This document shows, piece by piece, positions 1 through 5,115 of a DNA stretch of 5,372 nt. Origin of the DNA: Betaproteobacteria bacterium (lineage in GTDB: Bacteria > Pseudomonadota > Gammaproteobacteria > Burkholderiales > Casimicrobiaceae); assembly GCA_005883655.1 (NCBI GenBank), contig VBDA01000161.1, positions 1-5,372 on the forward strand, written 5' to 3'. The position numbers were made by a program, and so were the translations under genes. The number at the start of each line of letters is the position of its first letter. Positions within the stretch are counted from its first letter, which is position 1. The notes under the pieces were generated by a model. That model saw only the letters and a program-made list of their open reading frames with translations. It was not told the origin of the DNA and ran no database searches.

Positions 1-1
1 C

Positions 2-262
2 CTCCTGCAGGTGCCATGGCTCACCCAGCGGATGGGGCGCATCAACGCCGTGATCGTCTTCGTCGCCCTTCTTTTCTGGGGCTGGCTGTGGGGCGTGTGG
101 GGCCTGCTGCTCGGCGTCCCGATCGTGATGGCGATCAAGGCCGTGTGCGAGCGGGTCGAGGACTTGCGGCCGATCAGCGAGTTTCTGGGCTACGAGGACA
201 AACAAATCCACGCAGGAACGGTCGGAGAAGGTCGACGCAGTCGACGACGCGCCCAGCGCTGA
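2..262 (+). CDS. AI-2E family (PerM/YdiK-type) transporter, C-terminal fragment
   Basis: Partial gene: the reading frame is open through the left edge, so the GTG at 11 is an internal valine and not a start. The visible 86 residues begin LLQVPWLTQRMGRINAV. They contain the family's typical C-terminal block, a hydrophobic span with FWGWLWGVWGLLLGVPIV, followed by a short amphipathic segment with a cationic/acidic mix (CERVEDLRPISEFLG). AI-2E family proteins are multi-pass inner-membrane permeases of about 350 residues; their substrates are mostly unproven, although some are linked to autoinducer-2 or ion export. The last 20 or so residues after EFLGYEDK are unusually Arg-rich (GRRSRRRAQR), and the codons there look out of frame. 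The other frame ends at a TAA at 264-266 with a more ordinary acidic tail, so a frameshift is suspected. Family assignment is good; substrate is unknown. Confidence 0.85.
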   Translation, partial: LLQVPWLTQRMGRINAVIVFVALLFWGWLWGVWGLLLGVPIVMAIKAVCERVEDLRPISEFLGYEDKQIHAGTVGEGRRSRRRAQR

Positions 263-266
263 GTAA

Positions 267-307
267 GCGGAAGGGCGGCCGCGGCACAGCCGCGCGCCGC
301 CTTCCGC
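267..307. terminator. GC-rich hairpin between convergent genes, probable bidirectional terminator
   Basis: The left arm 267-279 (GCGGAAGGGCGGC) pairs with 296-307 (GCCGCCTTCCGC), leaving one bulged G. The inner part can also pair (CCGCGG with CCGCG around 279-293). It starts 4 bases after the permease stop and ends 4 bases before the stop of the converging hemerythrin gene, the usual place for a shared terminator. No clear T-tract follows on either strand, so it is not a textbook intrinsic terminator. Confidence 0.6.
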
Positions 308-311
308 GATG

Positions 312-863
312 CTAGTACTGCGGTGAAGTCGATGCTCTGCTGCGCGCCGAACCCATGCCGCGCTTTTCCCTGTCGGCGCCATCTCCCGCCGATATCTGCG
401 ATTCTAGCTCTGCCTTGCGTTGCGCCATTTGCTCTGCGAGCGCATTCAAATCGAGCTTGGTCTTGCGCACCTTCGGGAACATTTCGTTCTGCTCTTCCCT
501 GATGTGATGGTTGACGCTTTCGCCCAGCACCGTGAACTTCGCATCGTAAAGATCGTCTCCTGGCTGCATCGATTCGAGCTGGGCGATGAGCTCCTTCGCG
601 CCGGCATGCTCGACTGTCGCCTCGTCCATCACATCCATGTCCTTGATCGCCTTCCGCGCTGCCGGGTAGAAGATTTCCTCTTCGATCATGGTATGCACCG
701 TCAAGTCGGCGCACGTTTGCCGGACGATGTCGGACCTACCGCGCTTGCTGCCGCCTTCTTTCAGCTTCTCGAAATCCTTGAAGGCCTTTTGCACCTTCTT
801 GTGGTCGGCGATGAGCATGGCGATAGCGTCCATTTTCGCAGCGGGCTTTCTTACAGTGGCCAT
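312..863 (-). CDS. Hemerythrin-like HHE domain protein
   Basis: Protein of 183 residues with a four-helix HHE cation-binding domain at about residues 13-133. The expected di-iron ligand pattern is present, counting from the chosen ATG: H21 in ADHKKV, H57 and E61 in HTMIEEE, H86 in VEHAGAKEL, and H119/H120 with E123/E124 in NHHIREE. Hemerythrin-like proteins of this type are cytoplasmic and bind O2, NO or iron; bacterial members are linked to oxidative or nitrosative stress and iron handling. The exact role here is not shown by sequence. After the domain comes a charged helix (about 134-160) and a polar Ser/Arg-rich tail without recognised function. Two ATGs lie six bases apart (867-869 and 861-863). 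AAGGA at 870-874 touches the first, so the second, six bases downstream, is preferred. The gene lies 58 bp behind the membrane-protein gene, same strand, probably last in a three-gene unit. Confidence 0.9.
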   Translation of the reverse strand: MATVRKPAAKMDAIAMLIADHKKVQKAFKDFEKLKEGGSKRGRSDIVRQTCADLTVHTMIEEEIFYPAARKAIKDMDVMDEATVEHAGAKELIAQLESMQPGDDLYDAKFTVLGESVNHHIREEQNEMFPKVRKTKLDLNALAEQMAQRKAELESQISAGDGADREKRGMGSARSRASTSPQY

Positions 864-869
864 TTTCAT

Positions 870-874
870 TCCTT
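870..874 (-). promoter_or_regulatory. Ribosome binding site that decides the hemerythrin start
   Basis: On the minus strand AAGGA abuts the ATG at 869, leaving no spacer, but sits six bases before the in-frame ATG at 863. Standard spacing therefore favours the downstream start; the longer protein would add only Met-Lys. Confidence 0.6.
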
Positions 875-921
875 TCGAAGTGGGATTTTCAAATCAAACG
901 CGCTCAAGCGTCAGTCAAACA

Positions 922-1953
922 TCAAAGTGGCGGCGCGATCGCTGTCTCGTAGCGACGCAAGTGGTAAACCCGGTGAATGTGTCCCGCGCCCAGCCAGCCG
1001 CCGATCGCAGCCGCTACCAAGGCGATCAAGCTGCTGAAGAAGATGATCCACATCGCTGTCGCGGTGTAGCGCGCAGCCGCATCGGCAGCCGCCTGCACAT
1101 CGGCTTTGTACTTGTCGACTTGCGACGAAAGATCCTGCAAGGTCTGATCGATGTCGGCCTGCGACATCGACGTGTTCGCCGCCAGCAGCGCCTTTGCGTT
1201 TTCGGTGTTGCCTTTCATCAGCGCGGTAGCCACCGCGGCCATGGTTTGACGGTCCAATTGATCAGCCGCGCGCCGCACATCCGCCGCGCTCGCTTGCGCG
1301 ACGGGCGGCGAAGCCGGGGTCGCGGCGCCCGCTGCCGGCGCAGCCGGTGCAGGAGTTGCCGGTGCAGCCGTCGCGGGAGCTACCGGCGCCGGTACAACGA
1401 GGGTCGATCCCGGCGCATTGCGTGCGCTGGTCTGCGCGACGCGCTGCGTGAGTCTCGCTTGCAGCCCTACGATGGCATCGTCCATCGGCCCGGCCGCTCC
1501 GCGCGACGGCGGCGCAGACATGCCCGCCGCCGTGGCACCGACCATTGCGCCGCCCTTCAGGATTGCAGCGCCGCCCTGAACGAATTGAGTCAAGCCAACC
1601 GCGAGCAAGAGCCCGCTGGCTGCGATTGAAAGTCCCCACACCGCGACGCCATGCAAGGAACCCACTGTCTGATCCGCCCGTCCGTCGAACCAGCTCGCGA
1701 ACATGCCGCCGAGAAACAGCGACACCGCCCAGGTGAGAACCATCCAGATTGCGGTGCCGGTGCCGATGCCTTTCGCCGTCGCAGCCGCATTGTACGGATC
1801 GAATGCGGTAAACCCGATCGCCAGGCCGGCAACGTACATCAGCGATGCGATGCCGGTCGCCACCAGCCAACCGCCAATGATCGCGCTCCACCGCATGGTT
1901 GCATGCGAATGCGACTCGACCACGGCCGTCGATGCAGTGTGAAAGTGTTCCAT
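922..1953 (-). CDS. Multi-pass membrane protein with Ala/Pro linker (PhnA-like/YrzE-like architecture), function unknown
   Basis: Protein of 343 residues. The start at 1953 is chosen because a purine-rich AGGGGGA lies just upstream of ATG and the His-rich N-terminus is followed directly by the first membrane span; codons upstream of it do not look coding. Predicted order: a His-rich N-terminus (H3, H5, H15, H17), spans at about 23-48, 67-88 and 98-121, a Gly/Ala-rich hydrophobic stretch at about 127-146, a soluble helix, a low-complexity Ala/Pro/Thr linker at about 175-215, a helical region at about 220-295, and a last span at about 300-324 ending in a short tail with HIHRVYHLRRYE. The first three spans, with FDP after span 1 and FDGRADQTVGSLHG before span 3, resemble proteins often labelled 'PhnA-like' in Rhizobiales and Burkholderiales. 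That label comes from memory and implies no phosphonate role. It lies between a 45-residue membrane peptide gene and the hemerythrin gene. Confidence 0.8.
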   Translation of the reverse strand: MEHFHTASTAVVESHSHATMRWSAIIGGWLVATGIASLMYVAGLAIGFTAFDPYNAAATAKGIGTGTAIWMVLTWAVSLFLGGMFASWFDGRADQTVGSLHGVAVWGLSIAASGLLLAVGLTQFVQGGAAILKGGAMVGATAAGMSAPPSRGAAGPMDDAIVGLQARLTQRVAQTSARNAPGSTLVVPAPVAPATAAPATPAPAAPAAGAATPASPPVAQASAADVRRAADQLDRQTMAAVATALMKGNTENAKALLAANTSMSQADIDQTLQDLSSQVDKYKADVQAAADAAARYTATAMWIIFFSSLIALVAAAIGGWLGAGHIHRVYHLRRYETAIAPPL

Positions 1954-2021
1954 TTTTCCCCCTATGAGCTGCAGATCGATAAATCTTGCCGGCGTTGCGG
2001 TCCGCAAATCAGCAGCGGCGT

Positions 2022-2159
2022 CTAGTTGCAGCCGCGAAGCAGCGAGATCAGGATCAACACGGGAATCGGGACGCCCAGGAGCCACAGCAGCACATATCCC
2101 ATACCGCCTTGCTGCTTGTTGGCCCAGTTGGCACGCAGAGCCGTGAGACGCTTTTTCAT
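2022..2159 (-). CDS. Small single-span membrane protein, 45 residues
   Basis: Short gene starting at an ATG at 2157-2159, preceded by a strong GGAGGA on the minus strand with a nine-base spacer. The product is MKKRLTALRANWANKQQ followed by one hydrophobic helix at about residues 20-41 (YVLLWLLGVPIPVLILISLL) and a short RGCN end. The cationic N-terminus predicts it stays in the cytoplasm (positive-inside rule). A longer reading frame runs upstream in the same phase, but its composition is not protein-like, and the Shine-Dalgarno site fits only this ATG. No family is recognised with certainty. The stop lies 68 bp before the start of the 343-residue membrane protein on the same strand, so co-transcription is likely. 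A role as a small partner or stress peptide is only a guess. A helix-breaking PIP sits in the middle of the membrane segment. Confidence 0.7.
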   Translation of the reverse strand: MKKRLTALRANWANKQQGGMGYVLLWLLGVPIPVLILISLLRGCN

Positions 2160-2248
2160 GATGTTTTGTCCTCCGGTCATGGAAACTGGCTTGCACCAGG
2201 CGAGGGCACCGCCTGACGTGCACGGACTATCGCAGCGTCGGTCTGCGT

Positions 2249-2275
2249 AGAAAATCGGCTTTGTTCTGATTTTCT
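2249..2275. repeat. 8-bp inverted repeat, operator or weak hairpin
   Basis: AGAAAATC at 2249-2256 and GATTTTCT at 2268-2275 are perfect inverted copies with an 11-base centre. It stands out as AT-rich in a GC-rich setting. It lies about 90 bp upstream of the 45-residue peptide gene, where a regulator could bind. It also begins three bases past a minus-strand stop codon at 2278-2280, where it could serve as a weak transcript-end hairpin. The sequence does not decide between these. Confidence 0.4.
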
Positions 2276-2594
2276 TGTCAGCGGCCGTAGGACGATCGTA
2301 AGACCGGCGCCGACAGAAGGCGGTACAACTCCCAGTGGGTGTCGCCGTCCACCAATCCTCCGGCCGAGACATTGAGGTCGCGTTCGGCGCGGCGTTGCCG
2401 CAGGAAACCGGCAGATCCGCGGCGAGTCGCGCGAGCCGCCCATTGCAGCTGTAGGGACCGACGCCGAGTGCGGCGAACTGGGGCGTAGCTTCTCTATGCG
2501 ACTTGCACATCCCAAGCCGGCGGAGGCTTGGTCGGTGAAGAATTACAGAGGCGCCGTCGCGCTACCGGTGTGAGTTCAGGGGCATAACCCGCTG

Positions 2595-2672
2595 CCGGCG
2601 GCCGTCTAGGGCCCGCCGGAGCGAGTTGTGGGTGGGTGGCGACTGCCACCAGGTTTTGCGCGAGAACCCACA
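2595..2672. repeat. Cluster of inverted repeats downstream of the DUF883 gene
   Basis: Three pairings are visible: CCGGCGG 2595-2601 with CCGCCGG 2613-2619; GGTGGC 2635-2640 with GCCACC 2645-2650 (four-base loop); and TGTGGGT 2627-2633 with ACCCACA 2666-2672, enclosing the second. They lie 26 to 100 bp past the DUF883 stop on the minus strand and may end its transcript, though no T-tract follows. Confidence 0.35.
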
Positions 2673-2697
2673 CATTCAACACGCGGACTCACGTTGC

Positions 2698-3033
2698 TCA
2701 CAAACGTGCGATCCGCCCAAGAAGGTAACCTACGATCAGCGCGCCGGCGACCGTCGTGATCGGGCGCGCCCGGATGGACGTGCACACCGAATCGGTCAAT
2801 CGCGTTTGCACTTCCTTTGCCTGATCAGGCAGCGAGCTTGCCCAGCCCGCCGCCTGCGTTGCGGCGCCCGCCGTCTTATCGACCGCGCGATGCGCGGTGC
2901 TGCTCAAGCGATCGACCTGGGCAGTCGTCTTGTCCGCGACGGTGTCGACGACCTTGTGCACCGTTTGCGCTACGTTCTCGATTTTCGGGCCGATATTGGT
3001 GGGTGTCGTTGAAAGCGGTGTAGTGCGATCCAT
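2698..3033 (-). CDS. DUF883 (ElaB/YqjD-type) membrane-anchored protein
   Basis: Protein of about 111 residues. After a Pro/Thr-rich N-terminus (to about residue 15), residues 16-85 form a long amphipathic helix rich in Ala, Val, Thr, Lys and Asp (ENVAQTVHKVVDTVADKT). A short arginine segment (SIRARP) leads to a C-terminal span at about 92-107, VAGALIVGYLLGR. This Arg/Pro-then-Gly-rich C-terminal anchor is the hallmark of DUF883/ElaB/YqjD proteins. Those are small tail-anchored inner-membrane proteins; E. coli members associate with ribosomes and are induced in stationary phase. That function is known for the family and only inferred here. Two in-frame ATGs occur (3037-3039 and 3031-3033). AAGGA at 3042-3046 is two bases from the first and eight from the second, favouring the second; a GGA at 3047-3049 could still serve the first. 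The extension further upstream to 3105 has a poor, Cys/Pro/Arg composition and is rejected. Confidence 0.82.
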   Translation of the reverse strand: MDRTTPLSTTPTNIGPKIENVAQTVHKVVDTVADKTTAQVDRLSSTAHRAVDKTAGAATQAAGWASSLPDQAKEVQTRLTDSVCTSIRARPITTVAGALIVGYLLGRIARL

Positions 3034-3346
3034 GTTCATTTTCCTTTCCACATAAGCTGGCGCGCAGGCCAACGAACAGAGTCGAGGACAAAGGCGCGGC
3101 CGCACCCATTGTCCGAGGAAATACTATCGGCCGATCATCGAGGTAGCGCTATAAGACCCGGTCTGATTCAGGCGTAGGACCTCCACCGATGGACAAGCTG
3201 ACTCGAAAGGTCCTCGCCCCGGCTCGAGTGTTCCGATCTGCTCGTCGTCGGAATATCGCTGAAGGCCGGTCGCCTTATGTCCTATTCAAAATCCAGACGC
3301 CGTCCGATTGCACCGCAGGCGGTCGTGGAAGATCCTGACCGCTCCG

Positions 3347-3375
3347 TTGACAGTCCGATTGCGGGTCGCAAGCAT
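3347..3375 (+). promoter_or_regulatory. Candidate sigma70-type promoter for the secreted protein
   Basis: A perfect -35 hexamer TTGACA at 3347-3352 is followed, with the ideal 17-base spacer, by AAGCAT at 3370-3375, which matches the -10 consensus at only three of six positions. Transcription would begin near 3382, leaving a leader of about 50 bases before the gene at 3431. The weak -10 makes this tentative. Confidence 0.35.
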
Positions 3376-3417
3376 CATCGGCCCCGTTCCCCGCGGCTGA
3401 CGGATAACCTTAAGAGG

Positions 3418-3423
3418 AAAGGA
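3418..3423 (+). promoter_or_regulatory. Ribosome binding site of the secreted protein
   Basis: AAAGGA with a seven-base spacer before the ATG at 3431, inside a longer purine run (AAGAGGAAAGGA). This supports the chosen start. Confidence 0.7.
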
Positions 3424-3430
3424 CCAAGCC

Positions 3431-3847
3431 ATGACGCGTCAGAAAATTCTTAATGCTATGTTGATTGCCACGTTCGGTGCCGTGGCGGCGACTGCAGCCG
3501 CCCAGACTCCGGCAGCGCAGCAGAACGATACGCCACGGAACGCTCCGACAGGCACCGCAGCGGAACCCGCTGTCGGCAGCCCTGCGCCCTCCTCCGGCTA
3601 TGGCGGGACGACGACGCCCAGCGATTCGACCATGAAAGCACCTGGAACGGCGATAGACCGCGGTGCGCCGACCGACATGAGCGGCTACAAGGCGGCGCGC
3701 GCCGCGTGCGATAAGCAGCCCCTGAATTCGCGCGACCAGTGCCGCGTCACGCTCAACGGGCGGTATGCCTCACTGGCGCCGAAATGCCAGAAGTTGTCCG
3801 GCTCGGCGCTGGATGACTGTTTGAAGGGCGCGGACACCGGGCAGTAA
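3431..3847 (+). CDS. Small secreted four-cysteine protein, function unknown
   Basis: Protein of 138 residues. It starts with a Sec-type signal peptide: Lys/Arg near the N-terminus, a hydrophobic core at about 7-20, and an AxA-type site (TAAAQT) giving likely cleavage after A24. Residues 25-82 are a Pro/Thr/Ser/Ala/Gly-rich, probably unfolded linker. Residues 84-138 are a compact region with four cysteines at 93, 104, 119 and 130, spaced C-x10-C-x14-C-x10-C, which suggests two disulfides formed in the periplasm or outside the cell. No lipobox cysteine is present, so it is not a lipoprotein. No family is named with confidence; similar Ala/Pro-rich, Cys-paired exported proteins of unknown role are known from Burkholderiaceae genomes. 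It stands alone: a good ribosome site, a possible promoter upstream and a strong terminator 52 bases past its stop make it a likely single-gene transcript. Confidence 0.8.
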   Translation: MTRQKILNAMLIATFGAVAATAAAQTPAAQQNDTPRNAPTGTAAEPAVGSPAPSSGYGGTTTPSDSTMKAPGTAIDRGAPTDMSGYKAARAACDKQPLNSRDQCRVTLNGRYASLAPKCQKLSGSALDDCLKGADTGQ

Positions 3848-3899
3848 TCAGCGCTCGGTAGTATCCCGCGGCCTGTCGGCTGGTCAGATCGCGGAAGAG

Positions 3900-3925
3900 G
3901 GCCGCCCTTCGAGGGCGGCCTTTTT
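3900..3925 (+). terminator. Rho-independent terminator of the secreted-protein gene
   Basis: A perfect 9-bp stem, GGCCGCCCT (3900-3908) with AGGGCGGCC (3912-3920), closes a TCG loop and is followed directly by TTTTT at 3921-3925. Upstream purines (GAAGAG) can extend pairing into the T-tract. The T-run is on the plus strand only, although the hairpin could also stop leakage from the converging pirin gene. Confidence 0.92.
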
Positions 3926-3971
3926 ATGCCTGTCCGCAGGCCCGATCACCAAAGGTCAACGCGCAATCGAG

Positions 3972-3993
3972 CGAGTTGCATGCTTGCAGCTCG
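3972..3993 (-). terminator. Possible hairpin terminator of the pirin gene
   Basis: CGAGTTGCA (3972-3980) and TGCAGCTCG (3985-3993) pair over nine positions with one G-T pair and a four-base loop, 36 bases past the pirin stop. There is no T-tract on the minus strand, so termination is uncertain. A minor stem (GCCTG/CAGGC, 3928-3941) lies further along. Confidence 0.3.
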
Positions 3994-4029
3994 AGCTCGC
4001 GCCTGCCTGCGCTCGAAGCCAGTGCGAGT

Positions 4030-4899
4030 CTAGGAATGAGCGGCGGTGAGCGCGCCTCGTTGATAATCGCTCATTGCCTGTTCGATCTCCTCGCGCGAAT
4101 TCATGACGAACGGGCCGTACTGTACGATGGGCTCGAGCAGCGGCCTGCCGGCGAGTAGTAACAGACGGGCGCCGTCGGCCCCACCGGCGAGCTCCACCGC
4201 GTCACCGTCGGCGAACACTCCGGCGTGATGCGTCTCCAGCGTGCGCGCGGCGTGCGCCGGACCGACCGCGACGCTGCCTTCGAAGGGATAGACGAACGCG
4301 TTGTAACCCGGCTTGATCGGATGCGTCAGCGTCGCACCCGCGGGAAGCTCGACATCGAGATACAGCGGGTCGGTCGCGAGTCCCTGGATCGGCCCCGGCG
4401 TGATCGCTCCGTTGACGTCCAGCGTACCGGCGATCACTTTGACTCGCGCACCCCCGGGCAGCATTACCACCGGTATCTCGCTGGCCTGGATGTCGCGGTA
4501 ACCGGCCGGCTTCATTTTCTCCGCAGCGGGCAGATTGATCCAGAGCTGGAAACCTCGCATGCGGCCCGCGTCCTGCTGTGGCATTTCGGAGTGAATGATG
4601 CCGCGGCCGGCGGTCATCCATTGCACGCCGCCGCTCTTCAGTTCGCCGACGTTGCCCAGATGATCTTCATGCCGCATATGGCCGTCGAGCATGTAGGTCA
4701 CGGTCTCGAAGCCTCGGTGCGGATGCGCTGGAAAACCGGCGATGTAATCGTTGGCATTGTCGGTCGAAAAATGATCGAGCATGAGAAAAGGATCGAGCCG
4801 TGCCCATGCCGATTGGCCGAGACTGCGGCGAAGCTTGACCCCCGCTCCGTCGGAAGTGGGGACGGCTTCGATGACGCGCTGCAGTGTGCGTGATTTCAT
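4030..4899 (-). CDS. Pirin family bicupin protein
   Basis: Protein of 289 residues, full length for bacterial pirins. The N-terminal cupin (about 20-130) carries the family signature FPAHPHRGFETVTYML and the second motif GRGIIHSEMP. Counting from the ATG, the metal ligands H59, H61, H103 and E105 are all present, matching the Fe(II)-binding site known from human pirin and E. coli YhhW. The C-terminal pirin domain spans about 175-278, ending in the typical PIVQYGPFVMNSREEIEQA. Characterised members act as quercetin 2,3-dioxygenases or as redox-responsive regulators or partners of other proteins; the substrate or partner here cannot be told. The protein is cytoplasmic with no signal peptide. 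The start at 4899 begins the usual KSRTLQRVIEA segment; the ribosome site is modest (AAGGG, about seven bases away). The gene converges on the secreted-protein gene and is separated from the upstream HNH gene by 216 bp. Confidence 0.95.
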   Translation of the reverse strand: MKSRTLQRVIEAVPTSDGAGVKLRRSLGQSAWARLDPFLMLDHFSTDNANDYIAGFPAHPHRGFETVTYMLDGHMRHEDHLGNVGELKSGGVQWMTAGRGIIHSEMPQQDAGRMRGFQLWINLPAAEKMKPAGYRDIQASEIPVVMLPGGARVKVIAGTLDVNGAITPGPIQGLATDPLYLDVELPAGATLTHPIKPGYNAFVYPFEGSVAVGPAHAARTLETHHAGVFADGDAVELAGGADGARLLLLAGRPLLEPIVQYGPFVMNSREEIEQAMSDYQRGALTAAHS

Positions 4900-5077
4900 G
4901 ATGGACCCTTGGAAAGTGCCTAGGTGGGGACGGGGGGCAGCGCTTCAAGGTCAGAGGTGGGACAGAATGATCCCAGGGCAAGCGATCGTTAGGGCGCAGC
5001 GAATGTCGTCCGACCAAAGCGGATCGATCGAAGCTTACAAAACGCGCGCGACGCGCCCATCGTCACCACCGTGATTC

Positions 5078-5098
5078 CCGCTTGTCGGTAGCAAGCGG
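5078..5098 (-). terminator. Possible hairpin after the HNH gene
   Basis: CCGCTTG (5078-5084) pairs with CAAGCGG (5092-5098) around a seven-base loop, 17 bases past the HNH stop; further pairing (TTC with GAA) extends it across one bulged C. No T-tract follows on the minus strand. It may end the HNH transcript before pirin. The rest of 4900-5115 shows no clear promoter for pirin. Confidence 0.4.
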
Positions 5099-5115
5099 AA
5101 GCCGGTGTCTTTTGG

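Larger units (their letters stand above)
2160..2697. other. 538-bp region without a confident gene
   Basis: This stretch separates the three-gene minus-strand unit from the DUF883 gene upstream. It should hold the unit's promoter, but no convincing -35/-10 pair was found. It contains an AT-rich inverted repeat (2249-2275), GC hairpins (2595-2619, 2635-2650) and a short high-GC3 minus-strand frame (2278-2493) that may be a gene remnant. Longer open frames here on either strand are Arg/Pro/Ser-rich with no recognisable domain or ribosome binding site, and look like products of base composition. Confidence 0.5.
3034..3430. other. Divergent intergenic region (about 400 bp)
   Basis: It lies between the leftward DUF883 gene and the rightward secreted-protein gene, and should carry both promoters. 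Small palindromes occur at 3126-3135 (ATCGGCCGAT) and 3144-3151 (TAGCGCTA). A 49-codon frame from an ATG at 3189 to a TGA at 3338 lacks a good ribosome site and is not called. No clear minus-strand promoter was recognised. Confidence 0.5.

Noticed and set aside
420..1037. Plus-strand frame of 205 codons opposite the hemerythrin gene
   Set aside because: It is a mirror of the HHE gene with no ribosome site and no recognisable domain.
1310..1400. Short GC repeats (CCGGTGCAG and similar) inside the membrane-protein gene
   Set aside because: They encode the Ala/Pro linker and are explained by low-complexity protein, not by a DNA repeat element.
688..1629. Long plus-strand open frame (313 codons) opposite the membrane-protein and hemerythrin genes
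   Set aside because: Its sequence is Arg-rich and domain-free, and it lies antisense to two well-supported genes; GC-rich DNA commonly opens such frames.
1262..1891. Minus-strand frame of 209 codons overlapping the membrane protein out of phase
   Set aside because: Low-complexity Arg/Gly/Cys-rich product; the overlapping frame has clear membrane spans and a ribosome site.
1954..2223. Upstream extension of the 343-residue membrane protein to 2223
   Set aside because: The added 90 residues are Arg/Ala-rich, overlap the 45-residue gene, and the ribosome site lies at the ATG at 1953.
2177..2515. Minus-strand frame of 112 codons in the gap
   Set aside because: Pro/Ser/Arg-rich throughout with no ribosome site; the competing frame at 2278-2493 has better codon usage.
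3189..3338. Plus-strand 49-codon frame in the divergent intergenic region
   Set aside because: No convincing ribosome site, no hydrophobic or domain pattern, and it is followed by the likely promoter of the next gene.
4225..4893. Plus-strand frame of 222 codons opposite pirin
   Set aside because: It is antisense to an unmistakable full-length pirin and has no family features.
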